Source: an uncultured Flavobacteriales bacterium
GTDB lineage: Bacteria; Bacteroidota; Bacteroidia; Flavobacteriales_D; Sanyastnellaceae
Length of the DNA stretch: 64,000 nt
Direction of reading: 5' to 3'
NCBI GenBank assembly: GCA_938085105.1
Contig: CALKGK010000052.1
Span: 1 to 64,000 of the forward strand
Positions 1 to 7,815 of the stretch are shown here, piece after piece. Each line of letters starts with the position of its first letter. Within the stretch, counting starts at the first letter, position 1. Under the pieces are notes generated by a model. The model saw nothing but the letters and a program-made list of their open reading frames with translations. It was not told the origin of the DNA and made no database searches. Position numbers and translations under genes: made by a program.

Positions 1-410
1 CTGCTTCCGGAAGTCTCTGCATAGAGTGCATAAGGCACACTTAACAATTGAGAGCTTGCTTCAATGGAATAATCCACTCCACCATTGGGATCCATCTCCG
101 TTTTAATGAAGAAAGGACCTTCTGACCAATCGATTTCTTCAAAAACTCCCTCTTCAACATCTCCATCACCCATAAGCAACGTCAGGAGACCATTATCATT
201 GGTTTGTCCATCGTGCGTTTCGATATAAACCGGCATACCATCAATGGATTGAGCAATGATGCTCAGGCGAACTCCAACATTTGAGTTGCTGACCAATTGA
301 TTGTTGGCATCCCTCACTACAGCTTGATAACTGATTTTTTGGGGTGTTTGTGCAAAAGTAAATAAGCTCAGATGAAAGAAGAGGAAGAGAAAAAAGAATC
401 TAATATTCAT
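1..410 (-). CDS. Secreted surface protein, N-terminal part (runs off the window)
   Basis: Reading back from the ATG at 408-410 gives 136 codons with no stop, so the 3' end lies outside the window. The product starts with a clear signal peptide: a basic MNIR start, a Phe/Leu-rich core and cleavage near TFAQ. It continues with QKISYQAVVRDANNQLV, a sequence typical of the N-terminal domain of many secreted Bacteroidota proteins, often paired with collagen-like, tail-fibre-like or T9SS-sorted C-termini. The motif LLSVPYALYAETSGS near the visible end is also usual for that family. The C-terminal part that would define its role is missing. It shares its strand with two other secreted-protein genes. 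That it is a secreted protein is clear; its function is unknown. Confidence 0.8.
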   Translation of the reverse strand, partial: MNIRFFFLFLFFHLSLFTFAQTPQKISYQAVVRDANNQLVSNSNVGVRLSIIAQSIDGMPVYIETHDGQTNDNGLLTLLMGDGDVEEGVFEEIDWSEGPFFIKTEMDPNGGVDYSIEASSQLLSVPYALYAETSGS

Positions 411-429
411 GGCTATAGGTCTAATGAAC

Positions 430-924
430 TTAGGAAGTTTTGACGATTTTAAGCGTGGATGATTGGAGTGAATCAGTGTTGTAAACATGCAAATAATATG
501 CTCCCCCCGACCAATTGGTGGTTTGGATTGTAAATTTTGAGCTTGATGCTTCTCCTTCTTGAATCAGATTTCCAATTGCATCGTGAACTTGAAACATGAC
601 TGTCCCAGAGAATTCATCTTTCAGCTCAATATGAAGTACGTCCATGATTGGATTGGGAAAAGCCGAGATAGCAAATGAAAAAGGTTTTTCTTCGACCCCA
701 TCAATAATGCTGATTTCAAAAGCTTGTTGTACACCTTCGCTGAAGGAGATTTGTGAATCTTCGACAACTTGAAAAAACACCTGACCGATGCTGAATGCAA
801 CTGAGCCGCCGTTACCGGTTCCATCACCGCCGGAGGTATTTACTGATGTTTGGCCTGTCAGATTTAAGGAAACGAGACAGGTAAGGGTTAAGTTGAAGAA
901 GTGTTTGAAAACCTTGGGCTTCAT
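430..924 (-). CDS. Small T9SS type A cargo protein
   Basis: A 164-residue protein with a signal peptide (residues 1-24, ending around LTGQ). The mature N-terminus contains SVNTSGGDGTGNGGSVAFSI followed by GQVFF, a pattern found at the start of many short Bacteroidota secreted proteins. From about residue 86 it has a T9SS type A sorting domain: FPNPIMDVLHIEL, a central GNLIQEG, then WSGGAYYLHVYN and a C-terminal STLKIVKTS. There is almost no room for a functional domain between signal and sorting region, so the protein is a small exported cargo of unknown role. It lies 19 bp upstream of the partial secreted-protein gene on the same strand. Confidence 0.85.
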   Translation of the reverse strand: MKPKVFKHFFNLTLTCLVSLNLTGQTSVNTSGGDGTGNGGSVAFSIGQVFFQVVEDSQISFSEGVQQAFEISIIDGVEEKPFSFAISAFPNPIMDVLHIELKDEFSGTVMFQVHDAIGNLIQEGEASSSKFTIQTTNWSGGAYYLHVYNTDSLQSSTLKIVKTS

Positions 925-991
925 CTAGTTGTAGATTTCTTGAGTTATTGTACAATGAGCACGAGCAAGCGTATTTCAGATCATCAAGAGC

Positions 992-2095
992 TTAGTTCTG
1001 GAAACGATAAACCCTTTCACGTGTGCCATCTTCATAGATAAAAATGAGCGGTGTATTCGCTTTGAATTCTGTTTCACGACCTAAGAAGTCAATGATTTTT
1101 ACAATTTGCTTTTGTTTTTCTGGTAATTCTTCAACACCTGTGTACACGAAGGGCATACAATCGGAGATAGCGGAACATCCATTGACGGTCACTTCTACTG
1201 CAAAGTTTCCACTATAATCGGGAGCAAAAAACTGGTTTGTTTCACCGTCAATTGGGGCATTGTTGTTATCGCAGTCGATCCATTGATATGTCGCGCCCGT
1301 TTGATTTGCAAATAGCTGATTAGCTGATTGAGTTGTATGTACGAGCATTCCTGCGGTAAATAATTCTACTATTTCACAATGATCCAAGACCCGATTCCAT
1401 AAGCAGACATCGTCGATTTTACCGTGGAGATTGTATTCGTATTGTTGCGCAAAATTTGCTTTGTAGTGACACCCAATTAGGAGATTACTTGCCTCATTGC
1501 TATCAATGGTGCCCCCCCAGGGCTGTGTATCAATTGTATTTCCATTCACTAGTAGTCTGATTTCTAGATTTTGAAAGTCAATGATTCCTGTCAAGAAATA
1601 CCAAGTGTTTTGTGCTAAGACATCGGTTCCAGACGCTGTTACATACCAATTTGGAACACCTCCTTCATTCGAAATTGTGAACTTAGGTGTGCCATCGTTC
1701 AGCCATAAAGAGTACGCTCCAAGAACATTGTTACTGTTGGAGCCATTTTTTGATAAAATAACTCTTTGATTTGAAACCGTAGTGTAGTTCACCCAAGCCG
1801 AAATGGTAAGACTTTCGCCATCGTTAACCGTTAGCATTGGATCGTTACCAGCGTTGATGTAGGTAAGTGAAGCTCCATCAAACATATATGAACTCTCCTC
1901 ATTGTCAAAACGGTCTTCAGAGGGAGTGACTCCTCCTTGGATTGTGCCATTATTTCCGTTGAAGCTTTCATCCAGGGTGTTACCGTGAAATGGAAACCAA
2001 CAAATTAGACTATCCGGTGATATGTAATTAGGTATTTGAGCTTTTGCTTCGGAAATGAGCCACACTAAGCTGAAAATGGTAAGAAAATACTTCAT
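992..2095 (-). CDS. Secreted LamG/concanavalin-like domain protein with T9SS-type tail
   Basis: I place the start at the ATG encoding MKYFLTIFSLVWLISEAKAQ, a textbook signal peptide. An in-frame GTG 14 codons upstream would add a non-signal extension. The product is 367 residues. After the signal comes CWFPFHGNTLDESFNGNNG and a laminin-G/concanavalin-like beta-sandwich (about residues 30-240), recognisable from SYMFDGAS, SLTISAWVNY, NTWYFLTGIID and HGKIDDVCLWNRVL. An Ig-like stretch with NGCSAISDCMPF follows. The C-terminus IIDFLGRETEFKANTPLIF then IYEDG resembles the short sorting tail of Bacteroidota secreted proteins. The LamG domain suggests carbohydrate or protein binding at the surface; the ligand is unknown. 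Confidence 0.82.
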   Translation of the reverse strand: MKYFLTIFSLVWLISEAKAQIPNYISPDSLICWFPFHGNTLDESFNGNNGTIQGGVTPSEDRFDNEESSYMFDGASLTYINAGNDPMLTVNDGESLTISAWVNYTTVSNQRVILSKNGSNSNNVLGAYSLWLNDGTPKFTISNEGGVPNWYVTASGTDVLAQNTWYFLTGIIDFQNLEIRLLVNGNTIDTQPWGGTIDSNEASNLLIGCHYKANFAQQYEYNLHGKIDDVCLWNRVLDHCEIVELFTAGMLVHTTQSANQLFANQTGATYQWIDCDNNNAPIDGETNQFFAPDYSGNFAVEVTVNGCSAISDCMPFVYTGVEELPEKQKQIVKIIDFLGRETEFKANTPLIFIYEDGTRERVYRFQN

Positions 2096-2163
2096 GTTTC
2101 TGACTTTTGTCAAAATTGCAAAATGCAAGGTGAACACGACATGAATTTTTATTTCATCTTATT

Positions 2164-3678
2164 TCATCTTACCATCATCACCCAAAAGACAAGGAGCACA
2201 ACGAATAACATCGCTCCCAAAGTCACTGCCCAAAGCAAGCTGAGCATGGACTTTTTCACGTTGATGGAGAGCAGGCCTTTGAATTGAAGATGATGTTGAT
2301 GGTCGAGATCGCTCGGTAGCGAGAAGGCAAGCACTAGGACCAATAGTAAATTCAGGCAACTGATAAAAAGCATATGGAAGGGATAGGCCTCGTTAAACAG
2401 GAGTTCGAGGGAGGGAAAGGTGTTCCAAATAAGGATAGAAATAGGGTAGAGCAAAAGCGCTCCAAGCATGCTTGCCAGTTGGATTTTCGCTGTTATTCTC
2501 CACCAAAACCACCTCAAGGTAAACACTGGACCGACTCCAGCACTGATGCCAAGTAAGAACTCAAATGCGTCTTGAAGCGCATTAAAAAAAAAGGTGAAAA
2601 AGAGAGCAACGACCGCCGGAAGAATTAAGTAAATACGTTTAGCCTGAATGGTGTTTTTCGAAGCGTTTTTGTTTGCCGAATACAGCATTCCTCCGGCCCA
2701 ATTGCACAGGTTTTGGTGGGTTGAAACAAACATACCAAATAAACCAAGAACCAAAATGGGGTGCATTACGTCGGGAAGAAAAAAGTAATAGGCCTGCAAG
2801 TATGCCGCGTCTCCTTTTCCTAATTGAAGTTGCAAAGCTTGGTAGCTCAGAATTGCGATTCCTATTGCGAAGAAAATGTTGATGACCTTTGAAAGGGTAG
2901 CTGCTTTTAAAGCGAAGAACTTGTCGTGTTTCGATAACAATTGCTGGGCCTGCTGTCCGCTTCCATCATATATGGTGCTCGACCACCATTGTAGTCCAAT
3001 AAAAATAAGAACTGAGTTGAAAGAGTATGATTCAGTATTTCTTGGAATGAAGAAAGTCTCAGGTTCCGGGTGCTCATATGTATATGCATTTACCAAGGCC
3101 ACCACCAAAGGAGCAATAAACAGGAGCACATGGAAAACATCAGAGATACTCTTTTCTTTGAAGCTGGATTGATAAGCAATCAGTATTCCTATTACCGCTA
3201 CCAACACAAGGATTCGTTTGTTTTCCATTGGCAGTAGCGTTTCAATCAAATCAATTAAAGCGAGGTAGCCGAAACACAGGATGATGGGAATAATAATTAG
3301 ACCTAGATAATAGGCTCGAAAATGGAAGAGATAGGTAGCCCATTTTCCACGGTATCTTTTCAAAATGAAGTCGTTTTCAGATAAAAAATTCAATTTCGCC
3401 CAGAGAGGAGCAAATACCAACGGAAAGATAAAAACACCAATGAACCCCGACCACAAGAAATAAACCCCAGATATTCCGTGAGTGGTGATGATTCCGCTTA
3501 CCAATCCTGCATTATTGATGGAGTATAAAGCAGCGGTTAGCATCAATCCGCTTTGTACCCAGTTCTGTTTTTTTGGCGTTGTCCAAATTTCTCGTTCATT
3601 TTTGGCCTTCCACTTCATTTGAATGATGCCGAGAATTATCAGGTAGAGCGCAATCGTGCTCATCCAATAGATGCTCAT
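2164..3678 (-). CDS. Sodium:solute symporter (SSS) family membrane protein
   Basis: A 504-residue polytopic inner-membrane protein with about 13 hydrophobic segments. The segment SAGVGPVFTLRWFWWRI (around residues 378-394) corresponds to the conserved G-x-G-(x)n-LRWxWWRI block of the SSS (SLC5-like) family. IGLQWWSSTIYDGSGQQAQQ around residues 226-245 matches the conserved middle of the same family. Substrate cannot be read from sequence. Its ATG overlaps the stop of the upstream helical protein gene (3675-4907) by 4 bases, so the two are probably translated together. The family couples Na+ entry to uptake of a small organic solute. Some SSS members in this phylum act in sensing, but no kinase domain is fused here. 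Confidence 0.85.
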   Translation of the reverse strand: MSIYWMSTIALYLIILGIIQMKWKAKNEREIWTTPKKQNWVQSGLMLTAALYSINNAGLVSGIITTHGISGVYFLWSGFIGVFIFPLVFAPLWAKLNFLSENDFILKRYRGKWATYLFHFRAYYLGLIIIPIILCFGYLALIDLIETLLPMENKRILVLVAVIGILIAYQSSFKEKSISDVFHVLLFIAPLVVALVNAYTYEHPEPETFFIPRNTESYSFNSVLIFIGLQWWSSTIYDGSGQQAQQLLSKHDKFFALKAATLSKVINIFFAIGIAILSYQALQLQLGKGDAAYLQAYYFFLPDVMHPILVLGLFGMFVSTHQNLCNWAGGMLYSANKNASKNTIQAKRIYLILPAVVALFFTFFFNALQDAFEFLLGISAGVGPVFTLRWFWWRITAKIQLASMLGALLLYPISILIWNTFPSLELLFNEAYPFHMLFISCLNLLLVLVLAFSLPSDLDHQHHLQFKGLLSINVKKSMLSLLWAVTLGAMLFVVLLVFWVMMVR

Positions 3679-4907
3679 GACACTAGCTTTCCAAAGTGGC
3701 GAAAACCGGTTCTTTGAATCAAGCTGCTCGTTAGGCTTTTCTGTGGTTTTTGCTTGGAGTTTTGCAATAGGAGTTGGATCATCAATTGATGATAATCACT
3801 TTCTTGTTCACCCAATTGAAAGCGATAGTCTTGCGCTAAAAGGAGCACTTTTGCCTGGTTTTTAATGAAAACTTTTCGGTACAATTCGAGTCGGATACTG
3901 GTGGGGTCAAAGGCAATGCGTTTTTCGTTGGGATTAGGAAACTTTTCGAGTAAAAAAGTAAGTTTTTCTCGTTTTTGAAGCAGTAAAAGCGCATCACAAA
4001 CAATGGCTAGCGAAAATTCTCTCGATGAGATGGAGCTGTTTCTCGTTTGCAAATGAATGAACTCCTCAAGCGTTCGATTTAATTGAACGGTATCATTTCT
4101 CTTTCCGAAAGCTAAAATGCGTGCGACATACAACCTACTTGCCGGAATGGGAATCCTTGTTTTACGTTCTTCGAGCATTTCATTGATGCTTGGGTGAAAG
4201 ATCATTTCTTCCCAATTCACATCGTCTTTTTTCCTCCCCAAAAAGCACAGAAGATATGCGAGGCTCATGCTGAACAAGCTCGAACCAAAACTATTCAAGT
4301 CTCGTGCTTCAATTCGTTTCAAATCAAAGAGTTGTTGGTGAGCTCCTATTTTCTTTAAAAGGGGTAGATAAAAACGAAAAGGTTGGTTGAAATCTACATA
4401 GGTTTCAAGGAGGTAAGTACGAATTTGAGGGAGCTCTAAAAATGGTTCTACGATCGATTTTATGCCTTTTTCCTTCGCAGTTTCTCCCAAGGCACAGGCG
4501 ATAACATACTGCTCCCAACCAAGAGACCAGTGTTCCATAGGAAGTTTTTCAATGAAAGCACCGATGTCATCTATTCTGGAGGAAACAAGTTGCTGTTCCA
4601 AAAGAAGATACAGTGCATTTTCGCTCACCGAACTTTTGGAAAAGTAGTTCGGCGCAAAATGCATTTCGTCCCTTGGGCGGAGTGTTTTCAAGTCAATGAA
4701 CCTTCGCAGGAGTTCCAAGGAAAAAGCATAGGGCTTAACATTTTGCTTCTCTTTGTTGACCATCCTGTAAAGTGTAATTGGGGAAAGCGATTCGCCAAGA
4801 ACAAATTGCATTTCTTTTGAGAGAAACTTACAGTCGCCAATGTTAGGGTTAGATACCCCCATCAGTTCAAAGGCCTCTAAGATCAGGTTTTTAGGATCGT
4901 GTTCCAT
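3675..4907 (-). CDS. Unknown helical protein with HTH-like N-terminus, coupled to the SSS transporter
   Basis: I do not recognise a named family. The preferred ATG gives 410 residues beginning MEHDPKNLILEAF; a TTG 15 codons further upstream is possible. The first 80 residues contain LSKEMQFVLGESLSPITLYR followed by a Tyr/Leu-rich helix, similar to the small helical, possibly DNA-binding domains at the N-terminus of several Bacteroidota regulators. The rest is predicted mostly alpha-helical, with Leu-rich pairs reminiscent of TPR-like repeats (for example residues 100-330). It has no signal peptide or membrane segment, so it is probably cytoplasmic. The stop overlaps the start of the SSS transporter by 4 bases, suggesting a linked function. 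The gene diverges from dnaG. Confidence 0.7.
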   Translation of the reverse strand: MEHDPKNLILEAFELMGVSNPNIGDCKFLSKEMQFVLGESLSPITLYRMVNKEKQNVKPYAFSLELLRRFIDLKTLRPRDEMHFAPNYFSKSSVSENALYLLLEQQLVSSRIDDIGAFIEKLPMEHWSLGWEQYVIACALGETAKEKGIKSIVEPFLELPQIRTYLLETYVDFNQPFRFYLPLLKKIGAHQQLFDLKRIEARDLNSFGSSLFSMSLAYLLCFLGRKKDDVNWEEMIFHPSINEMLEERKTRIPIPASRLYVARILAFGKRNDTVQLNRTLEEFIHLQTRNSSISSREFSLAIVCDALLLLQKREKLTFLLEKFPNPNEKRIAFDPTSIRLELYRKVFIKNQAKVLLLAQDYRFQLGEQESDYHQLMIQLLLQNSKQKPQKSLTSSLIQRTGFRHFGKLVS

Positions 4908-4983
4908 ACCGTGAAGATATTGGTTTTGTCGATTGACAATGATATAGAGCAACTTTAATTCGGTTCACATGAACTTACATTTG

Positions 4984-4991
4984 TATTTTTG
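4984..4991 (+). promoter_or_regulatory. Candidate -7 promoter element of dnaG
   Basis: TATTTTTG fits the Bacteroidota -7 consensus TAnnTTTG and lies 8 bases before the dnaG ATG, implying a very short leader. No convincing TTG -33 box is visible at the expected distance. Confidence 0.45.
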
Positions 4992-4999
4992 GACTGAAA

Positions 5000-6979
5000 A
5001 TGATCCCAAAACACACCATTGACCAGATTTTTGAAGCCGTCTACATCGAAGAGGTGGTGGGAGAATTTGTGCACCTCAAAAAGCAAGGTGCCACCTTCCG
5101 GGGATTGTCGCCTTTCACCAACGAGAAAACACCTTCTTTTTACGTCATTCCCGCAAAAGGGATCTACAAATGTTTCTCTTCTGGAAAGGGGGGGAATGCC
5201 GTGAGCTTCCTCATGGAGCATGAAAAGATGAGCTACCCCGAGGCGCTTCGTTGGATCGCTGCCAAGTACAACATTGAAGTAGAAGAAGAGCAGAAGAGTC
5301 CCGAACAAATGGAGGCTCAAACGGAGCGTGAAAGTTTGGCTGTGGTGATGGCTCATGCGCAACAGTATTTCACGGAGCAGCTCATTTCTAGCGATGAAGG
5401 GAAAGCCATTGGTCTGAGCTACTTCAAGGAGCGCGGATTCCGTGATGACATCATTAAGAAATTCCAACTGGGATACAATCCGGAAGGGTGGGACACCTTT
5501 ACCAAGGCAGCAATTGACGCTGGATATGAGAAGAAGTGGCTCATCGCAGCTGGGCTAACCCGCGATAAAGATGGTAAGGCCTATGATTTTTTCCGAGGTC
5601 GGGTAATGTTCCCCATCCGCAATGTGAGCGGTAAAGTCATCGCTTTTGGGGGGAGAACCCTGAAGACGGAAAAGAAGATTGCGAAGTACTTTAATAGTCC
5701 GGAAAACGCCCTTTACAACAAGTCAAAAGTTTTGTACGGTATTTACCTTGCGAAACACGAAATGAGTAAGCTCGACATGGCTTATTTGGTGGAAGGATAC
5801 ACTGACGTTATCGCAATGCACCAGGCCGGAGTGGAGAACGTGGTGGCCAGTTCCGGTACGTCGCTCACGGAGGGGCAGATTAAGCTGATTAGCCGGTACA
5901 CCAAGAACATCACCATGCTTTATGATGGTGACCCTGCGGGAATTCGTGCCTCTTTCCGAGGAATTGACTTGATTTTGAAGCAAGGGCTCAACGTGAAGGT
6001 TGTTTTGTTTCCGGATGGTGACGATCCCGATTCCTATTCGAAAAAGGTTAGTTCAAGCGAGCTTCAAGAGTACATTCAGAACAGTGCAAAAGACTTCATT
6101 GTTTTCAAAACTGATCACCTCTTGGGAGATGCTAAGGGAGACCCAACGAAACGTGCTAGTCTCATTTCAGAGATTGTAAATTCCATCTCTCAGATTCCAG
6201 ATAACATCAAGCGCTCGGTTTACATTCAGGAGTGCTCGTCCTTGTTGGACATCGAAGAAAGGGTGTTGTTGAATGAGATGAACCGTCTTCTTCGGGTCAA
6301 CACCACAAAGCAGAAGAGTCCATCGCCATATGGAGCACCACCTCCGCCACCAGACGACTTGTTTCTTCCACCCCCCATCGAGATTCCAGCGATCCAACCC
6401 GGTTCGGCAAAAAACCCTTACCAAACGGAAGCTCAAGAGGCAGATTTTATTCGACTCTTGCTCAATTATGGAAACTACCCTGTCCGACTCGCCATTCAAG
6501 ACGACAATACTGGAGAGGAGGAAGAGGTCAATATATCGGTGGCAGAATACCTTTTGGAAGAACTGGAACACGACCAGTTTGATTTGAACAATGAGGTTTA
6601 CAAGCGCATCGTAGCGAGATATGCCACCTATTTAGAAAAGGAGGAGTTTCCAGATATTAAAGCCTTCACCAACAGCGAGGATAATGAGATGGCTCAAGCT
6701 TGTGTTCAGTTTCTCGCCTCGCCTTATGTGATGAGTGATAATTGGGAATTGAGGCACGGAATTTATCCTGAAACGGAAGACATGAAGCTGGACCGTGCAG
6801 TTCGGGATTGCATCAACCGTTTAAAGTTGAACAATGTCATGAGTTTGATCCAGCTCACTCAAGAAAAGATTCGAGAAAGCGAGAACGATGACGAGCTCAT
6901 GCTTCTTTTGTATGAGAAGAAAAAGCTAGATTCGGTGAAAATCACCCTTTCCAATTATTTCGGAAGCTCAATTTTATGA
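5000..6979 (+). CDS. dnaG: DNA primase DnaG
   Basis: A 659-residue replicative primase, which synthesises RNA primers at the replication fork with DnaB helicase. Domain order is normal: an N-terminal zinc-finger-like domain (1-100), the catalytic core with Toprim (about 255-345), and a C-terminal helicase-binding region after a Pro-rich linker (about residues 445-465). Toprim signatures are visible: VEGYTDV with Glu265 and MLYDGDPAG with Asp309 and Asp311. The zinc site is degenerate. At the positions of the four CHC2 ligands the sequence has Ser37, Thr40, Cys58 and Ser61, so only one of four is kept (GLSPFTNEKTPSF, YKCFSSGKGG). The fold motif around it is well conserved. The start ATG follows a TATTTTTG element. 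The 3' end overlaps the MscS gene by 4 bases. Confidence 0.97.
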   Translation: MIPKHTIDQIFEAVYIEEVVGEFVHLKKQGATFRGLSPFTNEKTPSFYVIPAKGIYKCFSSGKGGNAVSFLMEHEKMSYPEALRWIAAKYNIEVEEEQKSPEQMEAQTERESLAVVMAHAQQYFTEQLISSDEGKAIGLSYFKERGFRDDIIKKFQLGYNPEGWDTFTKAAIDAGYEKKWLIAAGLTRDKDGKAYDFFRGRVMFPIRNVSGKVIAFGGRTLKTEKKIAKYFNSPENALYNKSKVLYGIYLAKHEMSKLDMAYLVEGYTDVIAMHQAGVENVVASSGTSLTEGQIKLISRYTKNITMLYDGDPAGIRASFRGIDLILKQGLNVKVVLFPDGDDPDSYSKKVSSSELQEYIQNSAKDFIVFKTDHLLGDAKGDPTKRASLISEIVNSISQIPDNIKRSVYIQECSSLLDIEERVLLNEMNRLLRVNTTKQKSPSPYGAPPPPPDDLFLPPPIEIPAIQPGSAKNPYQTEAQEADFIRLLLNYGNYPVRLAIQDDNTGEEEEVNISVAEYLLEELEHDQFDLNNEVYKRIVARYATYLEKEEFPDIKAFTNSEDNEMAQACVQFLASPYVMSDNWELRHGIYPETEDMKLDRAVRDCINRLKLNNVMSLIQLTQEKIRESENDDELMLLLYEKKKLDSVKITLSNYFGSSIL

Positions 6980-7815
6980 ACGGATTTAATGAATTTTTGT
7001 CGAGAGGAATTGAATTTGGAAACCACAAGGTGACCATTTCAGACATCCTCATGATTATCGTGATTTTTGTGGTGGTTCGGGTCATTGTAGCCCTGATCAA
7101 TGCGCTCATTCAGCGCACCCTGAAACATCGTCCGCTCGATCAAGGGCGTGGCTATACCTTCACCAAACTGGCGAGTTACGTGCTTTACACCATTGGTCTC
7201 GTGATTGGGTTGGAAATAGCCGGTGTGGATGTGACCATTCTCATTGCTAGTTCTGCCGCATTATTGGTGGGTGTTGGGTTGGGGATTCAGCACATTTTTA
7301 ATGATATCGTTTCGGGCTTCGTGATTCTCTTTGAAGGGGGGATTCGTGTGGGCGATATCATTGAGCTGGACGGAATGATTGCTCGCGTGGAAGAGATTGG
7401 AATTCGAACGTCTTCTGTCATCAACCGAAAAGGGAATTACATCATTGTTCCCAACTCTCAAATGACCTCAAATTCCGTGTTGAATTGGTCTCATGGCGAC
7501 CTCATTTCTCGTCATGATATCAGTGTGGGTGTTGCTTATGGGAGTGATACCGCACTTGTAGCTCGGACGCTAAAAGGGGTTTTGGCAGGCAAGGATTACC
7601 TTATTGCCGACCGACCCATTCAAGTGGTTTTTCAAGATTTTGGTGACAGTGCGTTGCTCTTTGAACTTCGTTTTTGGGCAGAAAAGTCGTGGGAAATGGA
7701 CTTATTCAAGAGTGATGTTCGTTTCGCTATTGATGAAGCCTTTCGTCGCGAAGGTATCAAGATTCCTTTCCCTCAGCGCGACCTTCACCTCGTATCTAAC
7801 TCCGCCAATCTCTAA
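6976..7815 (+). CDS. MscS-family small-conductance mechanosensitive channel
   Basis: A 279-residue inner-membrane protein. It has three N-terminal hydrophobic helices (about residues 19-42, 63-82 and 84-110). The last is the pore-lining helix, rich in Ala/Gly/Val (SSAALLVGVGLGIQHIFND). The beta-domain signature FEGGIRVGDIIELDGMIARV followed by EEIGIRTS and PNSQMTSNSVLNWS is diagnostic. A C-terminal alpha/beta domain completes the cytoplasmic vestibule. Such channels open on membrane tension to release osmolytes after hypo-osmotic shock. The ATG overlaps the dnaG stop (ATGA), so translation is likely coupled. The last 20 bases overlap the 3' end of the convergent recJ gene. Confidence 0.93.
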   Translation: MNGFNEFLSRGIEFGNHKVTISDILMIIVIFVVVRVIVALINALIQRTLKHRPLDQGRGYTFTKLASYVLYTIGLVIGLEIAGVDVTILIASSAALLVGVGLGIQHIFNDIVSGFVILFEGGIRVGDIIELDGMIARVEEIGIRTSSVINRKGNYIIVPNSQMTSNSVLNWSHGDLISRHDISVGVAYGSDTALVARTLKGVLAGKDYLIADRPIQVVFQDFGDSALLFELRFWAEKSWEMDLFKSDVRFAIDEAFRREGIKIPFPQRDLHLVSNSANL

